From Cinclus cinclus (Eukaryota > Chordata > Aves > Passeriformes > Cinclidae): a stretch of DNA of 64,000 nt. Shown one piece after another: positions 24,925 through 37,600 of this stretch. How positions within the stretch are numbered: the first letter of the stretch is position 1; every line of letters starts with the position of its first letter. The stretch covers positions 91,074,259 through 91,138,258 of the forward strand of contig NC_085047.1 in the NCBI RefSeq assembly GCF_963662255.1, written 5' to 3'. The notes under the pieces were generated by a model. That model did no database searches and was not told where the DNA came from. It saw nothing but the letters and a program-made list of their open reading frames with translations. The translations under genes and the position numbers were made by a program.

Positions 24925-24990
24925 GGCAGGGATCTCTGGGGGGAATCTAATCCAACTGCCCATCTCCCTTTCCAAGCTGGCAAGGAACTT
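24925..24990 (-). mobile_element. Possible CR1 LINE scrap
   Basis: A short stretch containing GATCTCTGGGGGGAATCTAA and then TCCAACTGCCC resembles the reverse complement of a CR1 3' end, where a GGTCATCTAGTCCAACC-type phrase is typical. It is too short and diverged to be certain. Confidence 0.3.
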
Positions 24991-27900
24991 GAACAGAGGT
25001 ACTGAACAGCGCATGAATACAGCAGAAACTGTGCCAGGTCATGGCAGTGAAGATAGTGGAATTAGAAGTAAGTGGTCCTTAAAACTGTAAACCTGTCATT
25101 GCATTGTTAGGCTCCCTCTTTGTTAATCTTTAAAGGATGTTTTTGGGTAGTTTCTTGATTGGGTGTGTGTGTTAATGTTCATATCTGTGCTATCAGCAAT
25201 TGGAAGCAGAGCTGGAAGGTGCAGCCACTTCATCCACTTAGATGAAAGAGTCTTTCTTTCCTTCAGACTTTGGAAATTGTCACCTGTCCTGAAAATTTAT
25301 AGTTTGTCTTTGCTTTGGTGGCTACTGTGAGTTAATCTGAAGTATTTATAGCTATTACAGTTGTTTGACAAACAGGTTCAGCCTAATAAGAGAGAAATCA
25401 GCAGGGCAAATTAATAGCAGGGAGTTTAACTTTGTTTAACTTGGCAAGGCTCATCACAAACCATCAAAGCAAGCAGTGACTTTGTCAGTAGTATTGAATG
25501 GATGAATATTACAAACAAAGAGGTCACCAAGTCTTACAGTCTCGTTTTCCTAAGAAACAGAAGGGCTTGCCAAAGAGCTTTAGGATTAGAATATAGGTGT
25601 ATTATGTATTCAAAGCATATGGCGTTCATAACTACTGTTCCCTTTGGTATTGGTAAGTTTTCTGACAATACAGGAAGGAAACAGGTTTTGAAGGAGTCCA
25701 GACACGACATGCAACCCGTATGTTTTTCTGAACCATTTCTCTGAATTAATTCCAGTGCTTCCCAAGTAAAATTGATAATAGGATGTTGAAAACAAGAGTA
25801 TTTCAGAACGAGTTTTGAAAGTAATTCCCAGTGGCCTGTTAGAGATGCAGGTATTCTGACAATAATTCCCCATTCCCAAGTGAGATGTTCACTTAAGGCC
25901 CTAGTTCAACAGAGGCTTTAAAAGCATGCTTGTGTTAATCTCTGTTACTACAGTTTTGCCTGTGGTTAACTCTAGTAGTGTGTTCTCAATTAAACATGTT
26001 TCTGATGTGTCCTCTGCAGAAGTAAAGGGCTGACTTGAGGCTAGACATAATTTCCTTCTAAGTAGCTACTGAACTCTGTTCAGGCTGTACCTGTCTGCAT
26101 CTATTTAGCACAAGGCAATGCAGTGACTTACATCCCCCTATCAGAAGTGGTTTTAAGAAAACAGCTGAAATCTTCCACTTGATTAATTCGTAAGAGAGGA
26201 GCTGAAGGAACTATGCAAAAAGCAGGACTATAAAATGTCGTTTTGGGGTTACTGCTTTTCGTCAGCTGTTGCAGGGGCAACGAGCATTGCAAGTGTCATA
26301 GGCATCTTTAATTATATATGGCCTACTTCCTGAAATATTCATAAGAAATGGAGATACGAAGTGACAATTCTGGTTCTTAGTATCAACAAGGTGATTTCTA
26401 CTACCAGGTTCTCCATCTAGCAAAATAGCTGAATTGCCATGTTTACAGGAAAAAAATGTCAAAGCTGTTCTTTCACCCATGCATCTTCTTTCATCCATGC
26501 CTTCCTTGCCATCCCACAATAATGATTGGTGTAGATGTATCTGAAAGTCCTAAGCACTTCAGGTGTGAAAAAATCCTGGCTCCTGATGAGGAGCCAGGGA
26601 GTGAAGACAGTGATTTATAGGACAACATAAGCATTGCAGCACTCAGAAGCAAGTATACTCTTCAGTTTTAGGTTTGATGAGTCCTGTGAGCCCTGCAGGA
26701 CTGGTGAGCCCCGTAAACCATATGGTTAGCAAGTTGTGTGAATTCCAGTCTGAAACAAATATAAAAACAGAAGAACTGGTTTTAGCACGTTGTTTTTTAC
26801 TGCCTGTGTTTACATTAGGGTTGTGTTAGAAATAGGAACATTAAACTTTTACAGCTGGCAACAGGTGGAGGAGGATGGACAGAAGGATTGTGTTCTGGAT
26901 GTGCGAGATGCAGGTTATGGGACTAAAAGGCACTGCTGTTATAATGACATAATTCATTTAAGTGTGGCCCAGCAGAAACCCCCCATGGGCAGTTATCAGT
27001 CACTTCTGCACACTCAAGACTGCCATCAGCTCAGCGTGTGTGCCACTCCCAGCCCCTCACTCTGCTGGTCACACATCTGTGCTGGAAGGGGAGGAAGGGT
27101 GAACCAAACAACTGCAGTGTCATCCTAGTCCCCCCATCACTGAGGAGCGCCTTTCACGGAATTTTGTTTCTCATCTCTTACGCAAGCAGGGAAAAACCTG
27201 TCTGCACTACCAGCCTTCACTGCACACTAGCTGTTCAGACATGGCAGCATTTGCTTGAACCACTGCTCCCTGCTCTCTCTGTAGACTGCTAATATGTTTC
27301 TCTGTCCCTGACACTGACTCAGCTATATGTGGCCCTGCAGTTCTTCCTTCCTCCCTGTCTGCTCAGTTACGTTGTTCACTGCAGTGCCCTCATTCACAGA
27401 CACATTTAGCTGCAGTCCTACCAAGCCTCATTTACCATCTTGAATGGTATTTCAAGCCAATTCATGGTAACTTTTAGGGAAATAGCACAATCTTAAGCTT
27501 TGCTTTAACTAGATGAGTTGCTTGGAAATTTACTTTCAGGATGCCTGGTGTTTACTAATTCTACCTAGTGGCTGCTGATGTCTTGCCAGCAAGTGCCTCG
27601 GTGCACATGGTGCTCTGGATGGTCGTAGAGATGACTCCTTCCTCAGGGGTGACACACCGTGACCCAGAAGGACCCTGATTGCTTTTGGTGCCTCCTACTA
27701 ATTCACATGAACCTCCTAAAAGTGAGGTAAGGTAGTAGAGCACTCCTGGCCTATGCTTGACAACACCATATACATGACTGGAACCATGTGGTCATTGCCT
27801 GTCTCCTGATGGCCTGATTCAGCAGAGGCTAAAAGTCACTTATCAGCATTATTTTATCACATGTAAGATCAAAACTCAAAGAAAACAGTAGGAGCAGGAT

Positions 27901-30900
27901 GAACCCTGCTAGTATTTCTAGATCTTGATTTCTAGACTGAATGTAAAAATACAGAAGAATATACCCAGATATCCAGGAAAACATCTCCCCCAGCTGGGAC
28001 CCCATTTGACGTGAACATGGGAGCAGGGTATGTCAGCCCAGCATGTGAGGGGTTTTAGTGCCAGGGTGTGCTGAGCTTTGCCCTGCCCAACACCACCAGT
28101 CCAGCTGTGGAAATCTGGACTCTGCAAAACCTGTATTTTAAAATTGTCACAAGTTGGCATTTTGAGAGCTGCCTCCTCCCATGACTTGGAAGAGCAGCTG
28201 ATTCCCAGCAAGGCTCAGCACGTGACGAGGCAAATTGCTGTTTTCTTACCCGTTTGTAGCCCTTGGAGTTCTGTATGAGGTCAAATTGCTCAACCAGACG
28301 CTTCCTCCTGCACCTCCCCCAGGCCTCATTTTAGGTAAATCCTTGCTGGCATGAAAAGCTGCAGAAGTAGACTCAGGAAAAGAGCAATCCTGAGCATGGT
28401 CCTGCCTGGCCGCATGGGATGTAAGCACTTGGTTACAGCTCTTAATTAAAGCCTGAATGATGATGGACCAAAAGGGGCTTTTACGAGACCTCTTGGGGTT
28501 TTTATTTTTTTTTTTAATAGCAAAGAGAATGGGAAATAATTGCCAGTAGTCCATATCAACAGAATCTGGAACAGATGATAGGGACAAGCTGCTGGATCTT
28601 TAATTTGTCCTTGATCTCAGCAGGGCTCCAGGTGTCTGGTAATGTAGCAGTCAACATTAGGTATTGTCTGATCAGAAAAATGTGAAGGAATGGTGGTGGT
28701 TTTTCCCAAATATCATTCTTCTGCCTGCTTTATGTGTCTCTAAGTATGTATGTGTATATATAGGGACAATATAGTTAAAATATTTTTAAAAGGTAAGAAT
28801 TCTCTGACTTACCATGAAGGTTCAGCCTGGAGTCTGGCTGTTTCACTTGTACAGATACATTTAAGAGGAAGGAGGCTGATGTTATTTTCAGGTAAATGGG
28901 GTGCTCTGCTTCTGTTGGTATCAGGTAGTTTGACAAGGGATAAAAGGCTTTTAATTTTGTGGCCATAGCTGTGCTTCATAGAGAAATTGGGATGAGTTGT
29001 GGAGCCAGAAAAGATAGTGATCCTTCTATATCCTTGTTCAGTTGTGAGTGTTTAACATTTATGCTGGTAAGTAAATCTCTTTATGAAAAGCAAGCTTTAA
29101 AGGAAAGTCTGTTTGCAGCCTCAGACCTGGCAGCACTTTGGTTTTCATTATTATTTATCTGCAGGCACCATTGTCTGTAAGAGATCCCAGTTTCTGTCGC
29201 ATGTCATGACACATTACACTGTCAGAAGTCTGTAGGATATGTGTGTTTTAAAAAATTACGTGTATTGAAGTTTTACAGTAAAAGCATCACGTGTTACATT
29301 TTAGATGTGTCAACTAAGGGGAAAAACATTAAAAAGAAGGAAGGAAGAAAAAATTACATCAGAGCTGAATAATTTTTATACTCGATTGTTTCACAGTAAA
29401 ATGTAGTACAGCGAGTGTGCATAATTTACCTCTTCTTGTTGACTCCCTTTGCAGAACTGTATCTGAATCATTTCCTGTTAGTGAATAAAATCAAGAGGTT
29501 TTCAGGGTTGTTTAGTCTGGGCAACTGGGAGTTGGTGTAGCTAATGTGTTCCAGGAGGTTAACCACTGTGAACTCTCTTGTCTGAGCTGTTTCCCTTTTT
29601 GGGGTGGTTTTCTACCCATACAGTTGCCTTTCAGGTAGCAAGTTATCAACTGTCTCGCCTGTAATGTGAAAGAAATGAATCTGTAGCAATGTAAAATCTC
29701 AAAAACATGTATTGTCTGTCTCTGCTATAGCCAGGGAGGGGGTAAGGAGGCACACTGTTCTACAGCAATGATTTTTACTCCCAGAATAAAAACATTCATG
29801 CTTTATGTGCAGTAGTTTTTGAAAGCTTCATTTTGTATTCACATCAAATCATGGTAACAGGCAAGGTATTTATCTGTGATTCACATCTTTAACTCATGGG
29901 AATGCGTTTCCTCTGAGGCATTTTAATGGAAATTTTTATTTACAGATAGAATCCAAAAATGAATAGGAATGCTAGGTGATGCCAACAATGGCGAGTAATT
30001 AATACAGACTCCTTCTGACCTCTGTGGTGCTCTTGCTGTGGAAAACCAGGCACAAGCAGCGTGGCTTTATGCTTTCAGAGCCATCTGGAATGGGTGATTA
30101 CATGGTTTGCACTTGGCTCCTGGATTCAGGATCCTCAGGTCAGAGGGTTTCTTCAGCAGAGGGGTTCCTGTGGCATCACGTCTCTAATGATGCTAAGGAT
30201 GCCTGCCTGCAATTGCTGCTGGCAGTGCTTTCTTCAGCATTTAACCTGGGTGGTGTGGAACACCAGTGCTTCTTGTACTTTTTTTATTGGCCACATTCGT
30301 GAGCGTTTCATTGATTTCCACTCCCTCCCTCTTTTTTTCTTTTATTTTTTATTTTTTTTTCTTTTAACTGTGACTGATGTAGTTGTAATTAATTATTTAG
30401 TGGGCATAGTAGGACATAAAAGGGAATACTGTACAAATGATTGTATTTTTCTCCCTTGTGTGGCTTTTCTCCCTGCTCTCTTGTGATCTCCCCACAGCTG
30501 ATCTCATGGATGATGACAGTAAATGCTAATGAGCTTCCACTTGTCCAAAGTTACAGGTGGGCTACATTTCAGTCCTTGCATGGGGAATAAATTCTCAGAT
30601 TCCTTAATGGATATTTGGAGAGTATTTTTCATTTCTAACAGATATATGCTAATGGATAGTAAAAGCCAATTCGATTCTTGGGTTTCAAATTAATTTGTAT
30701 AAAAGCTCCAGGTTTAATTCAGTTCAGAAAGTAGTCTTAAATCAGCAATAGAGGAAGAATGGTGAATATGGTGAATACTAGAAAGATGATGTTCATTATA
30801 CTAATGTTTAAAAATGAAATGCATTCTTATTTGTCATACAGTTCACCTTAACAGGAGGGCAAATGCAAATCATGGAACTCCATTGTAAGTACCTTACAAA

Positions 30901-32527
30901 CCATTCCTTTACAAATTTCTGTTTGACTTAAAACAGTAATCAACCCATTTGAAGCATTTAAAAAATGCTGTCTAAACCCCTCCAGTTTTTTGTGATAGGC
31001 TCTTTTAATTAGGCTCAAGGTGGACCCTAGACCTGTAGAATTAAACGAAGGTGAAAACCTCTTAACGAATTCTTTTTTATTTGTATGTTTAACTAATACT
31101 GTAGCAGATCTTACTAGCCTAAGGATCCAAAAGAAGCATGGACTGGATAATTTTATTTCTTAATACATACACCTTGACAATGGCAGTTTTTAATGACAGA
31201 GTTTCATTTTTTATGTATGCAGGTGTAAGATAAGAGTGCTTCAGTTAGCTTAACAAAACAATGAAAATATGATGACATTGATCTGTCTGTGGTGTTTACA
31301 GAAACTTTCAGTTAACTTCTGTACTAATTTTCACCCTTTTAAGCCAGAGCTCTCATTGGATTTGAATAATATATTGGGTTTTATTAACAGTTATTTTATG
31401 AATTTACTTTCATGTGTCACATGTAGGTTTTACATGCACCCAACAGGCAGAAGAAAACATGGGAAGTTCTGTGACAAATGGCTGTCTCTCATCATTGCTT
31501 AGGGGTGGATGGTCTCAGTGGGTGAGGATGCGAGGTGGGACCATGCTGTCCATCACACGGGGCTGTGGCCATACCTGTTCCTGAGACCCCTACCATCTCT
31601 GCTTCTCCCCACTTCAGAGTGTGAATTGCAAGTGGATGCCTACAGCTGCAGACAGAGGCAGAATTTAAAGCAGGAATTGAGCAGGTTTTTGGGAGGAAAG
31701 GGAGGAGTGAGAAGAGACCCCAGAGCTGCCTGGTGCAACTACCTTCTGTTGTTTCCCTCCTACAACTTCTGGTTAGGCTGGGAAAAATGAGAGATCAATA
31801 GTCTTACTTCAGCTTTGAGAACCCTACCTGAATGTTTATTAGAGCTCCTCTAATACCTTCTGTTTTCTCTGAACATCTTTGGACAATAGTAAGGGAGATG
31901 CATCCTCACTCAAAATCTTGTTGTCTTCTGTGCGGTTTCTAAAAGTTCACTTTAGCTGCCTTATTTGGGCTCCTGCAAAAAACCCAAATGAAGAACATTT
32001 CAATTATGTGAAGTGTATAGAGTAAAAAGTTAAAATTGGTCCATTTGAATGATTAAGAAATGCACCTAGTGGTGGTTCTCCAGAACCAGAACACGGTGTG
32101 TCCTTTGCTGGCTGTACTGAGGGCTCTGCTCATCAGCTTTCCAGTGTTTACAGCACACATATAATTTTTTCTTTCAACTTAGACCATAAACTCCTGACAG
32201 CCAGGTTCCTGATTTAACCTGCAAAGTCCCTTGTTAGAAGGCTGTTTGTAAAAAAGTGTTGCTAGTAACAACTAGTTGGAGTGCAGTAGTGCTGTTTTCC
32301 AGTGCTGCCAGGTCATTCAGGTGACCTCCCCTTATCTCAGTTTATCTGGCTGTGAAATTAATTTTACTTTACTTTCTTATCAAGAGGAGATTCTCTGTAG
32401 ATTCCTTCATATTTGCAGCTTTCCATATAACACTTTTCTATGGTCTTGCTACTTCTGGATTGGTCTTTTTGAGAAGTCTGTAAAAAACGTGGGCATATGG
32501 CTCTAAATGAGCTTTTCCTGCAATAGT

Positions 32528-32596
32528 GTTTGGGGGGTTTTTTGCTTTTTGTTTGTTTGCTTTTTTGTTTGTTTTTGTTTATTTGGGTTTTTTAGT
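32528..32596. repeat. T/G-rich low-complexity tract
   Basis: The tract consists of TTTG and T-run units with few other bases, in the same texture as those at 58329-58466 and 59206-59283. It has no coding or recognised regulatory meaning. Confidence 0.75.
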
Positions 32597-33751
32597 GGTG
32601 TGGGATTTTTTTCTGTAGGTAAATTTGTTATTCAGAAATTGGCTTAAAAAGCAGGAAAACAGCGGACACGGGAATGATGTTTTTTTTCTTTTTATTTATG
32701 TAACCACTGCTTTCCAGAAACCTGTCATAGGATGTTTTTAGGAAGAAGTAAGGACTTCAGATCTTCACTCTTTTGCCATGTTTATTTTCTACAGGCTTAT
32801 AGGATTCCATGGGAATAGTTACAAATTCAGGTGTGAAGTTAGGTATATTGTTGAAAATATGCTGATGGGTGTTCATACAGTCTCAAGGGAGCAGGCCTGC
32901 CTGCTCTGTTTGCAGTGCACAGAGCATTTCAACAGCTTGAGTTTTGCAGCAAACTGATGACACTTTGGGTAAGGCTAATGGAATCACTCTTGCATGAACA
33001 CACGGTGTGCCAGGAGTTAAGGAATAAGGTGTTTTGCAAGGATACATTGACAGGATTACATCAGTAGATAGAAAACATGATTTTTCAAATGCTTATTCTT
33101 AGGTTTGTAAGATGAGATTTTTTTCATCCAACCATGAGATACTGTTGAGTTCCAAAGGTCTTAAAAATTATAAGTGGAAGTGTACTGAATACTGCCAGGT
33201 CCTACAGTTGTTTTCCAGCTTGTTCCCTAGCCTTCTTCATTATCTATAATACTTGTACACAGCTCTTAATTTCTGGTACCTATGAATGTGGGAAGCCGTG
33301 GAGCTTGAATTAGAGCGTTAAAGGTGAATGGATTTTTTTTGCTGTCTACCATAAATGCTCAGCAATTTAATGATGGGAATACTATTCTTTGGGGACTTGT
33401 GGGTATGCTGCAGTTACCTGGAGCTAAATCCCTTCATCATCTATGGAAAACACATGATGTTGCTGACACTCAAGGAATGTGGTGTGTTTAAATTAGCTGT
33501 CCAGAGGAGCTCAGTGCCCAGCACACTTGCAGTCTGCGGTCTGAATCAACAGGTTTCCATGTGTGTCACCACAGAAAGGTGTAGTGTTGGGTTCTGGGGT
33601 GCTGCAGCCTTTGGGGTGTGACCTGACTGCTGTGCACCTCTGCTTGGGTCCAGCATTCCCACAACCTCCTGTGGTGGGAGTGGGCATGCAGGAAAAGGTC
33701 TTCAGGTCCCTGGGACTTGGCTTTTAGTTCCTTGCCGCCAAATCCCCAGGT

Positions 33752-34300
33752 AGCCAAGAAGGCCAGTGGCATCCTGGCTTGTGTCAGATGTAGTGTGGCC
33801 AGCAGGACAACACAAGTGGGTGGTCCCCTGTACTCTGCACTGATGAGGCCACACCTCAACTACTGTGTTCAGTTTAGGGCCCTTCACTACAGGAAAGACA
33901 CTGAAGTGCTGGAATGTGTCCAGAGAAGGGCACAGAGCTGCTGAAGGGTCTGGAGTATGAGCCTGCTGAGGACAGGGTTTGTTTAGCCTCGAGCAAAGGA
34001 GGCTCAGGGGAGACCTATCAGTCTCTACAACCACTTGAAAGGAGGTGTAATGAGGTGGAGGCTGGTCTTTTCTCCCAAGTTACAAGTGATGGGACAAGAG
34101 GAAACAGCCTCAAGTTGTGCCAGGGAAGGTTTCTTTTAGATACTAGGAAAAACTTCACTGAGAGGGTTGCCAGACATTGTAACCAGGGAAGTGGTAGAGT
34201 CACCTTTCCTGAAAGTGTTGAAGAAATGTGTGGATGTGGCACTTGAGGACACAGATTAATGGTGAACACAGTGGGAGTGCTAGGCTGACAATTGGACAAC
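33752..34300 (+). mobile_element. CR1 LINE fragment, ORF2 C-terminus and 3' region
   Basis: The translated + strand reads [20 protein letters not shown] followed by [20 protein letters not shown] and [13 protein letters not shown]. This is the characteristic C-terminal region of CR1 ORF2. The nucleotide sequence then follows the CR1 3' part through the GAGGTGGAGGCTGGTCTTTT, AACTTCACTGAGAGGGTTGC and TGGATGTGGCACTTGAGGAC blocks. The terminal repeat is lost or eroded near 34300. Small deletions break the frame, so the copy is inactive. It belongs to a different CR1 subfamily from the 18700-19709 copy, judging by the [16 protein letters not shown] sequence. Confidence 0.85.
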
Positions 34301-34554
34301 AGTCTGTCCCCTCCTGCCTGGGCAGTGACAACAGCACTTGAGCCATGTTCTAGAAACTGCTCCTTTGCAGTGTTAGAAGACATGGGTTTTGTTTTCTGTT
34401 GTGCAGAAAACCATGGTAATGACCATGGGTTTTGTTTTGTGTCGTGGCCTTTGTTAATCCTGAGGTGCAATTTCAACAGAAAAAGCATATATGAGATGTC
34501 AATAGTTTCAACAGATGTTTTAAGCGTGGAAGTGATGTATCAGCAGAGAGATTA

Positions 34555-34690
34555 TTGAATCACAGAACAGTTTGGTGGGGCCTTAAAGCTCATCTAGTTC
34601 CAACTTCCCTGCCATGGGTGCCAGGGACACTTTCCATTACACCAGGGCTCTTAGAGACTCATCCAGCCTGGTATTGAACAGTTCTGTGTG
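34555..34690 (-). mobile_element. CR1 LINE fragment, 3' end, opposite orientation
   Basis: Read on the + strand it begins TGAATCACAGAACAGTTTGG and continues with CTCATCTAGTTCCAACTTCC, CCATGGGTGCCAGGGACAC and CATCCAGCCTGGTATTGAAC. This is the reverse complement of the CR1 terminal about 130 bases. It lies about 250 bases from the + strand copy at 33752-34300 and is an independent insertion. Confidence 0.85.
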
Positions 34691-37600
34691 ACCACTCATT
34701 TTACTGATCAAGGTTAATGAAGCCACGATTTTAATTCCAGGTCAAAGGTGCAGGAGGGTTTTTTCATGTTGTCACAGGGAATTGTAACCACTATGCAACC
34801 ATATGTGGAAGTCACTCAGCTGTTACTTTTATTTTGTTGACCATCTGGTCTGCTGCTGCTGGGGAACTCAAGCCTTACAAGGGTACATTGAGGTACCTTC
34901 CATTTCAAACCACGCTGTTGAAACCTGAAGCAGTAAGATCCTTAATTCATTCAAACCACTTCAGCAATTACAGACTGGGAATGGCCTGTCTAAGGAATTG
35001 CTCTGTTATTAGGAGCAAACGTCTACAAAGTGGTCTTTTGGTCCTGAAAACTTGCATTGCTGACTTACAGAACAGGCTGGCCAGGCTTTTGTGCTCTGCA
35101 AACTGGATTAAATTGTAGAAGATTGCTCAAAGGTTACTCATTACGTTGTAATGTTACATGATGGTGGAAAATATTTTAAGGGTTAGATAAAATTGTCCTG
35201 TGGTCTTGAAGACTGCAAGAATTACAGAAGAAAGAAGTAAAGTAAATGAAATTTGATACAATTCTTGTGTATTTGGTGTAGAAGGTATTTTTAGTTAAGG
35301 TGAATTGTTGTACCATTCATCTTTCCAGAGGTAAAGATGGAATTTCTAGAGAAAGGATAGCATTGATGCCATCAACATGTACATTCACTAACCCATGTAC
35401 TGTGATCCTTGCAAGCCTGAGGAATAGTGGGAATACTTCTCTTCAGAAGTAAATGCACTTTTCCTCATCTGTTCTGTTTTCTCTGGAAGCCACAGTTGGG
35501 CTCTGTAGCATAATGTGGTTATCAGCACCACTGTGCTGCCAGGACTAGAAATTAGTCTTGTGGTGTGCTTTAAATAGGACTTAATTCAAGTTTGAGGCAA
35601 GCTGTTGGTGTTTGCTTATGGTGAGAATGTTTTTGTTTTTAAATAAATCAAAGCAAATAATAATAAAAAAAGGAGTAAATTGTTTATGTCTTTGTGCTGG
35701 GAACTGGTTTTACAACGACTGATGATTTTAGAACAAAGCCATATAGAAAGCAAATGTACATTCAGCTTCAGTTAAACTTATTTTTTCCAACTACAGTAGA
35801 CATTATAACAGAAGGAGTACTTACCATGAAATTTATGATACAGTCAAACCTAATTGAAATGCTTTTTCTTCAGATAGAATTTAAAAAAATAAAAAATCAC
35901 AGAAGCAGAATCTAAACATACCTCATCTGCCCAACATCTCTTGGAGGCAGGCTGTTAGAAGTAATGAGAATAGTTCTTGCAAACAGCTCAGTCTCTTTCA
36001 GGCTATTTAAAAGGCCTTGGCTTTTCCTACATAGTCTTTATGTTTCAATATCCCTTATGGGATAGGATGCTTTTCTTCTCTTCACTGCCCTTGACTTGTG
36101 TGCTGGAGTTTTCTCTTCCCATCACCCTCCATGCCAACACATTCACACCATTCTTGTAGGGATCTCCATTGACAACCTCCCAGCTATGTCATGCCGAAGC
36201 TGCCCTGACCAGACAGATTATTTACCAGAAAGACATGGGGAACAGCTTGAGGTCTGCAGTTGTGTCTGCACTGCTGTGTGTGAGCAGCCGTGGAAAGGGG
36301 CCCAGTGCCAACCTTGTCTCTTATCTCTGTTGCTGTTCCGTGGGAGGGCACCTGTGGGAACACTGAGGGTGATGTAGCCAGAGCGTGGGGCTCCTTGCCT
36401 GCTCCAGCTGTCTCCTTGTATTCTATCCATCTTAAAAGGGTACCACACGACTTGAGTTTTAGCAGACAGAACAGCACACGATCCTCCCCAGAAGGATATC
36501 TGTCTTTCTTAAAGCAAAGACAGATGGGATTTGTGATTATCTGGAGCACAAGCTAAATTGTGTTCAAATTGTCAGTGCAGAGAAACATAAACCTGCAGCT
36601 CAGGTAAGTTGAGATGTTGCCATTGAGACTAATGAAACAGCACAGCTCAGAGCTACATTAAACAAAACTGTCTTGAGATACTCACCAAATCTGCTGATGT
36701 GGAAATATGTGTTAGGAGAGACGTGCCTCAGAGGCTCTCATGCTGCAGAGGTGAGACATGTATTAAGTGATTTTGGAGAAATAAAATTTCCAGCTCAGTT
36801 GCTGCAGTCCTAACTTTTTTACCAGGATAGCAACATGCCACACTCACACCTCAGCATGGATGGGAACAGCAGCACTGCCAGTGGAGGTGAAAGGGAGTGA
36901 AACTGAAGTCCCAACACAGAAAGCAAAAGCACAACAGAAATTGTGTTGTAAACTGCTGTGGATGCAACTGTGTAAAGCCATTGTTATATAGTGCATTGTG
37001 TTACTTTGTCAATAGAAGTTCATGATACAGGATCATTTGTAAATATTGAGTAAATATTGCTTAAATGGCAAGGAGCTTGGAAATATTTCCATGTGCACAT
37101 GTATTCTTCTGACCTGCATGACAGTTGTAGAAAGCTGAAGTCTCTCTGCCGTGGAACTCTGTGGAGGGTCATCCCCTACAGGTGTATTTTGAAGGTCAGT
37201 AAACATGGCTTTCCATCAGTTCTGCTGGCTTAAGTAATTGTGATTTGATAATACACTATTTTTAGATTTCTCCAAATTTAGAGGAGCATTCTCTTGCAAA
37301 AAGGAACCTGGACTGTGGTCTTGTGGTGCACTGGTGACAATAAAGACAAATCTTTCAGTGATGGGGACTTACTGTACTTGGACTGCACCTCTGTTACATG
37401 TGGTGCCAGGTGTCACCTTTTACAATGCCATCTGTGAGGAGGGAAAGAAAAGAGCAAGCAACTATCATGTCTCCAACCAGAGAGCTATTAAAGAAGCACA
37501 TTATTATAACAAGCCCATCAATATGTAGTAAAGCAGGCATCACACTTTTCTTTTGCCCAGTATACTTGTTTTTCCAACTTCTTCTGTCTGTTCCCATGTC

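Larger units (their letters stand above)
23561..33751. other. Intronic stretch, no gene recognised
   Basis: The sequence is mostly unique and AT-rich. The part at 23561-24080 contains an AATAAA (23884-23889) and GC-richer sequence that could belong to the suspected LTR element. A doubtful CR1 scrap lies at 24925-24990, a T-rich run at 30331-30365 and a T/G-rich tract at 32528-32596. Small GC-richer patches (27000-27300, 28000-28330, 31500-31760) carry no recognisable domain. Confidence 0.55.

Noticed and set aside
34018..34488. 156-codon open frame on the - strand
   Set aside because: It is largely antisense to a + strand CR1 copy.
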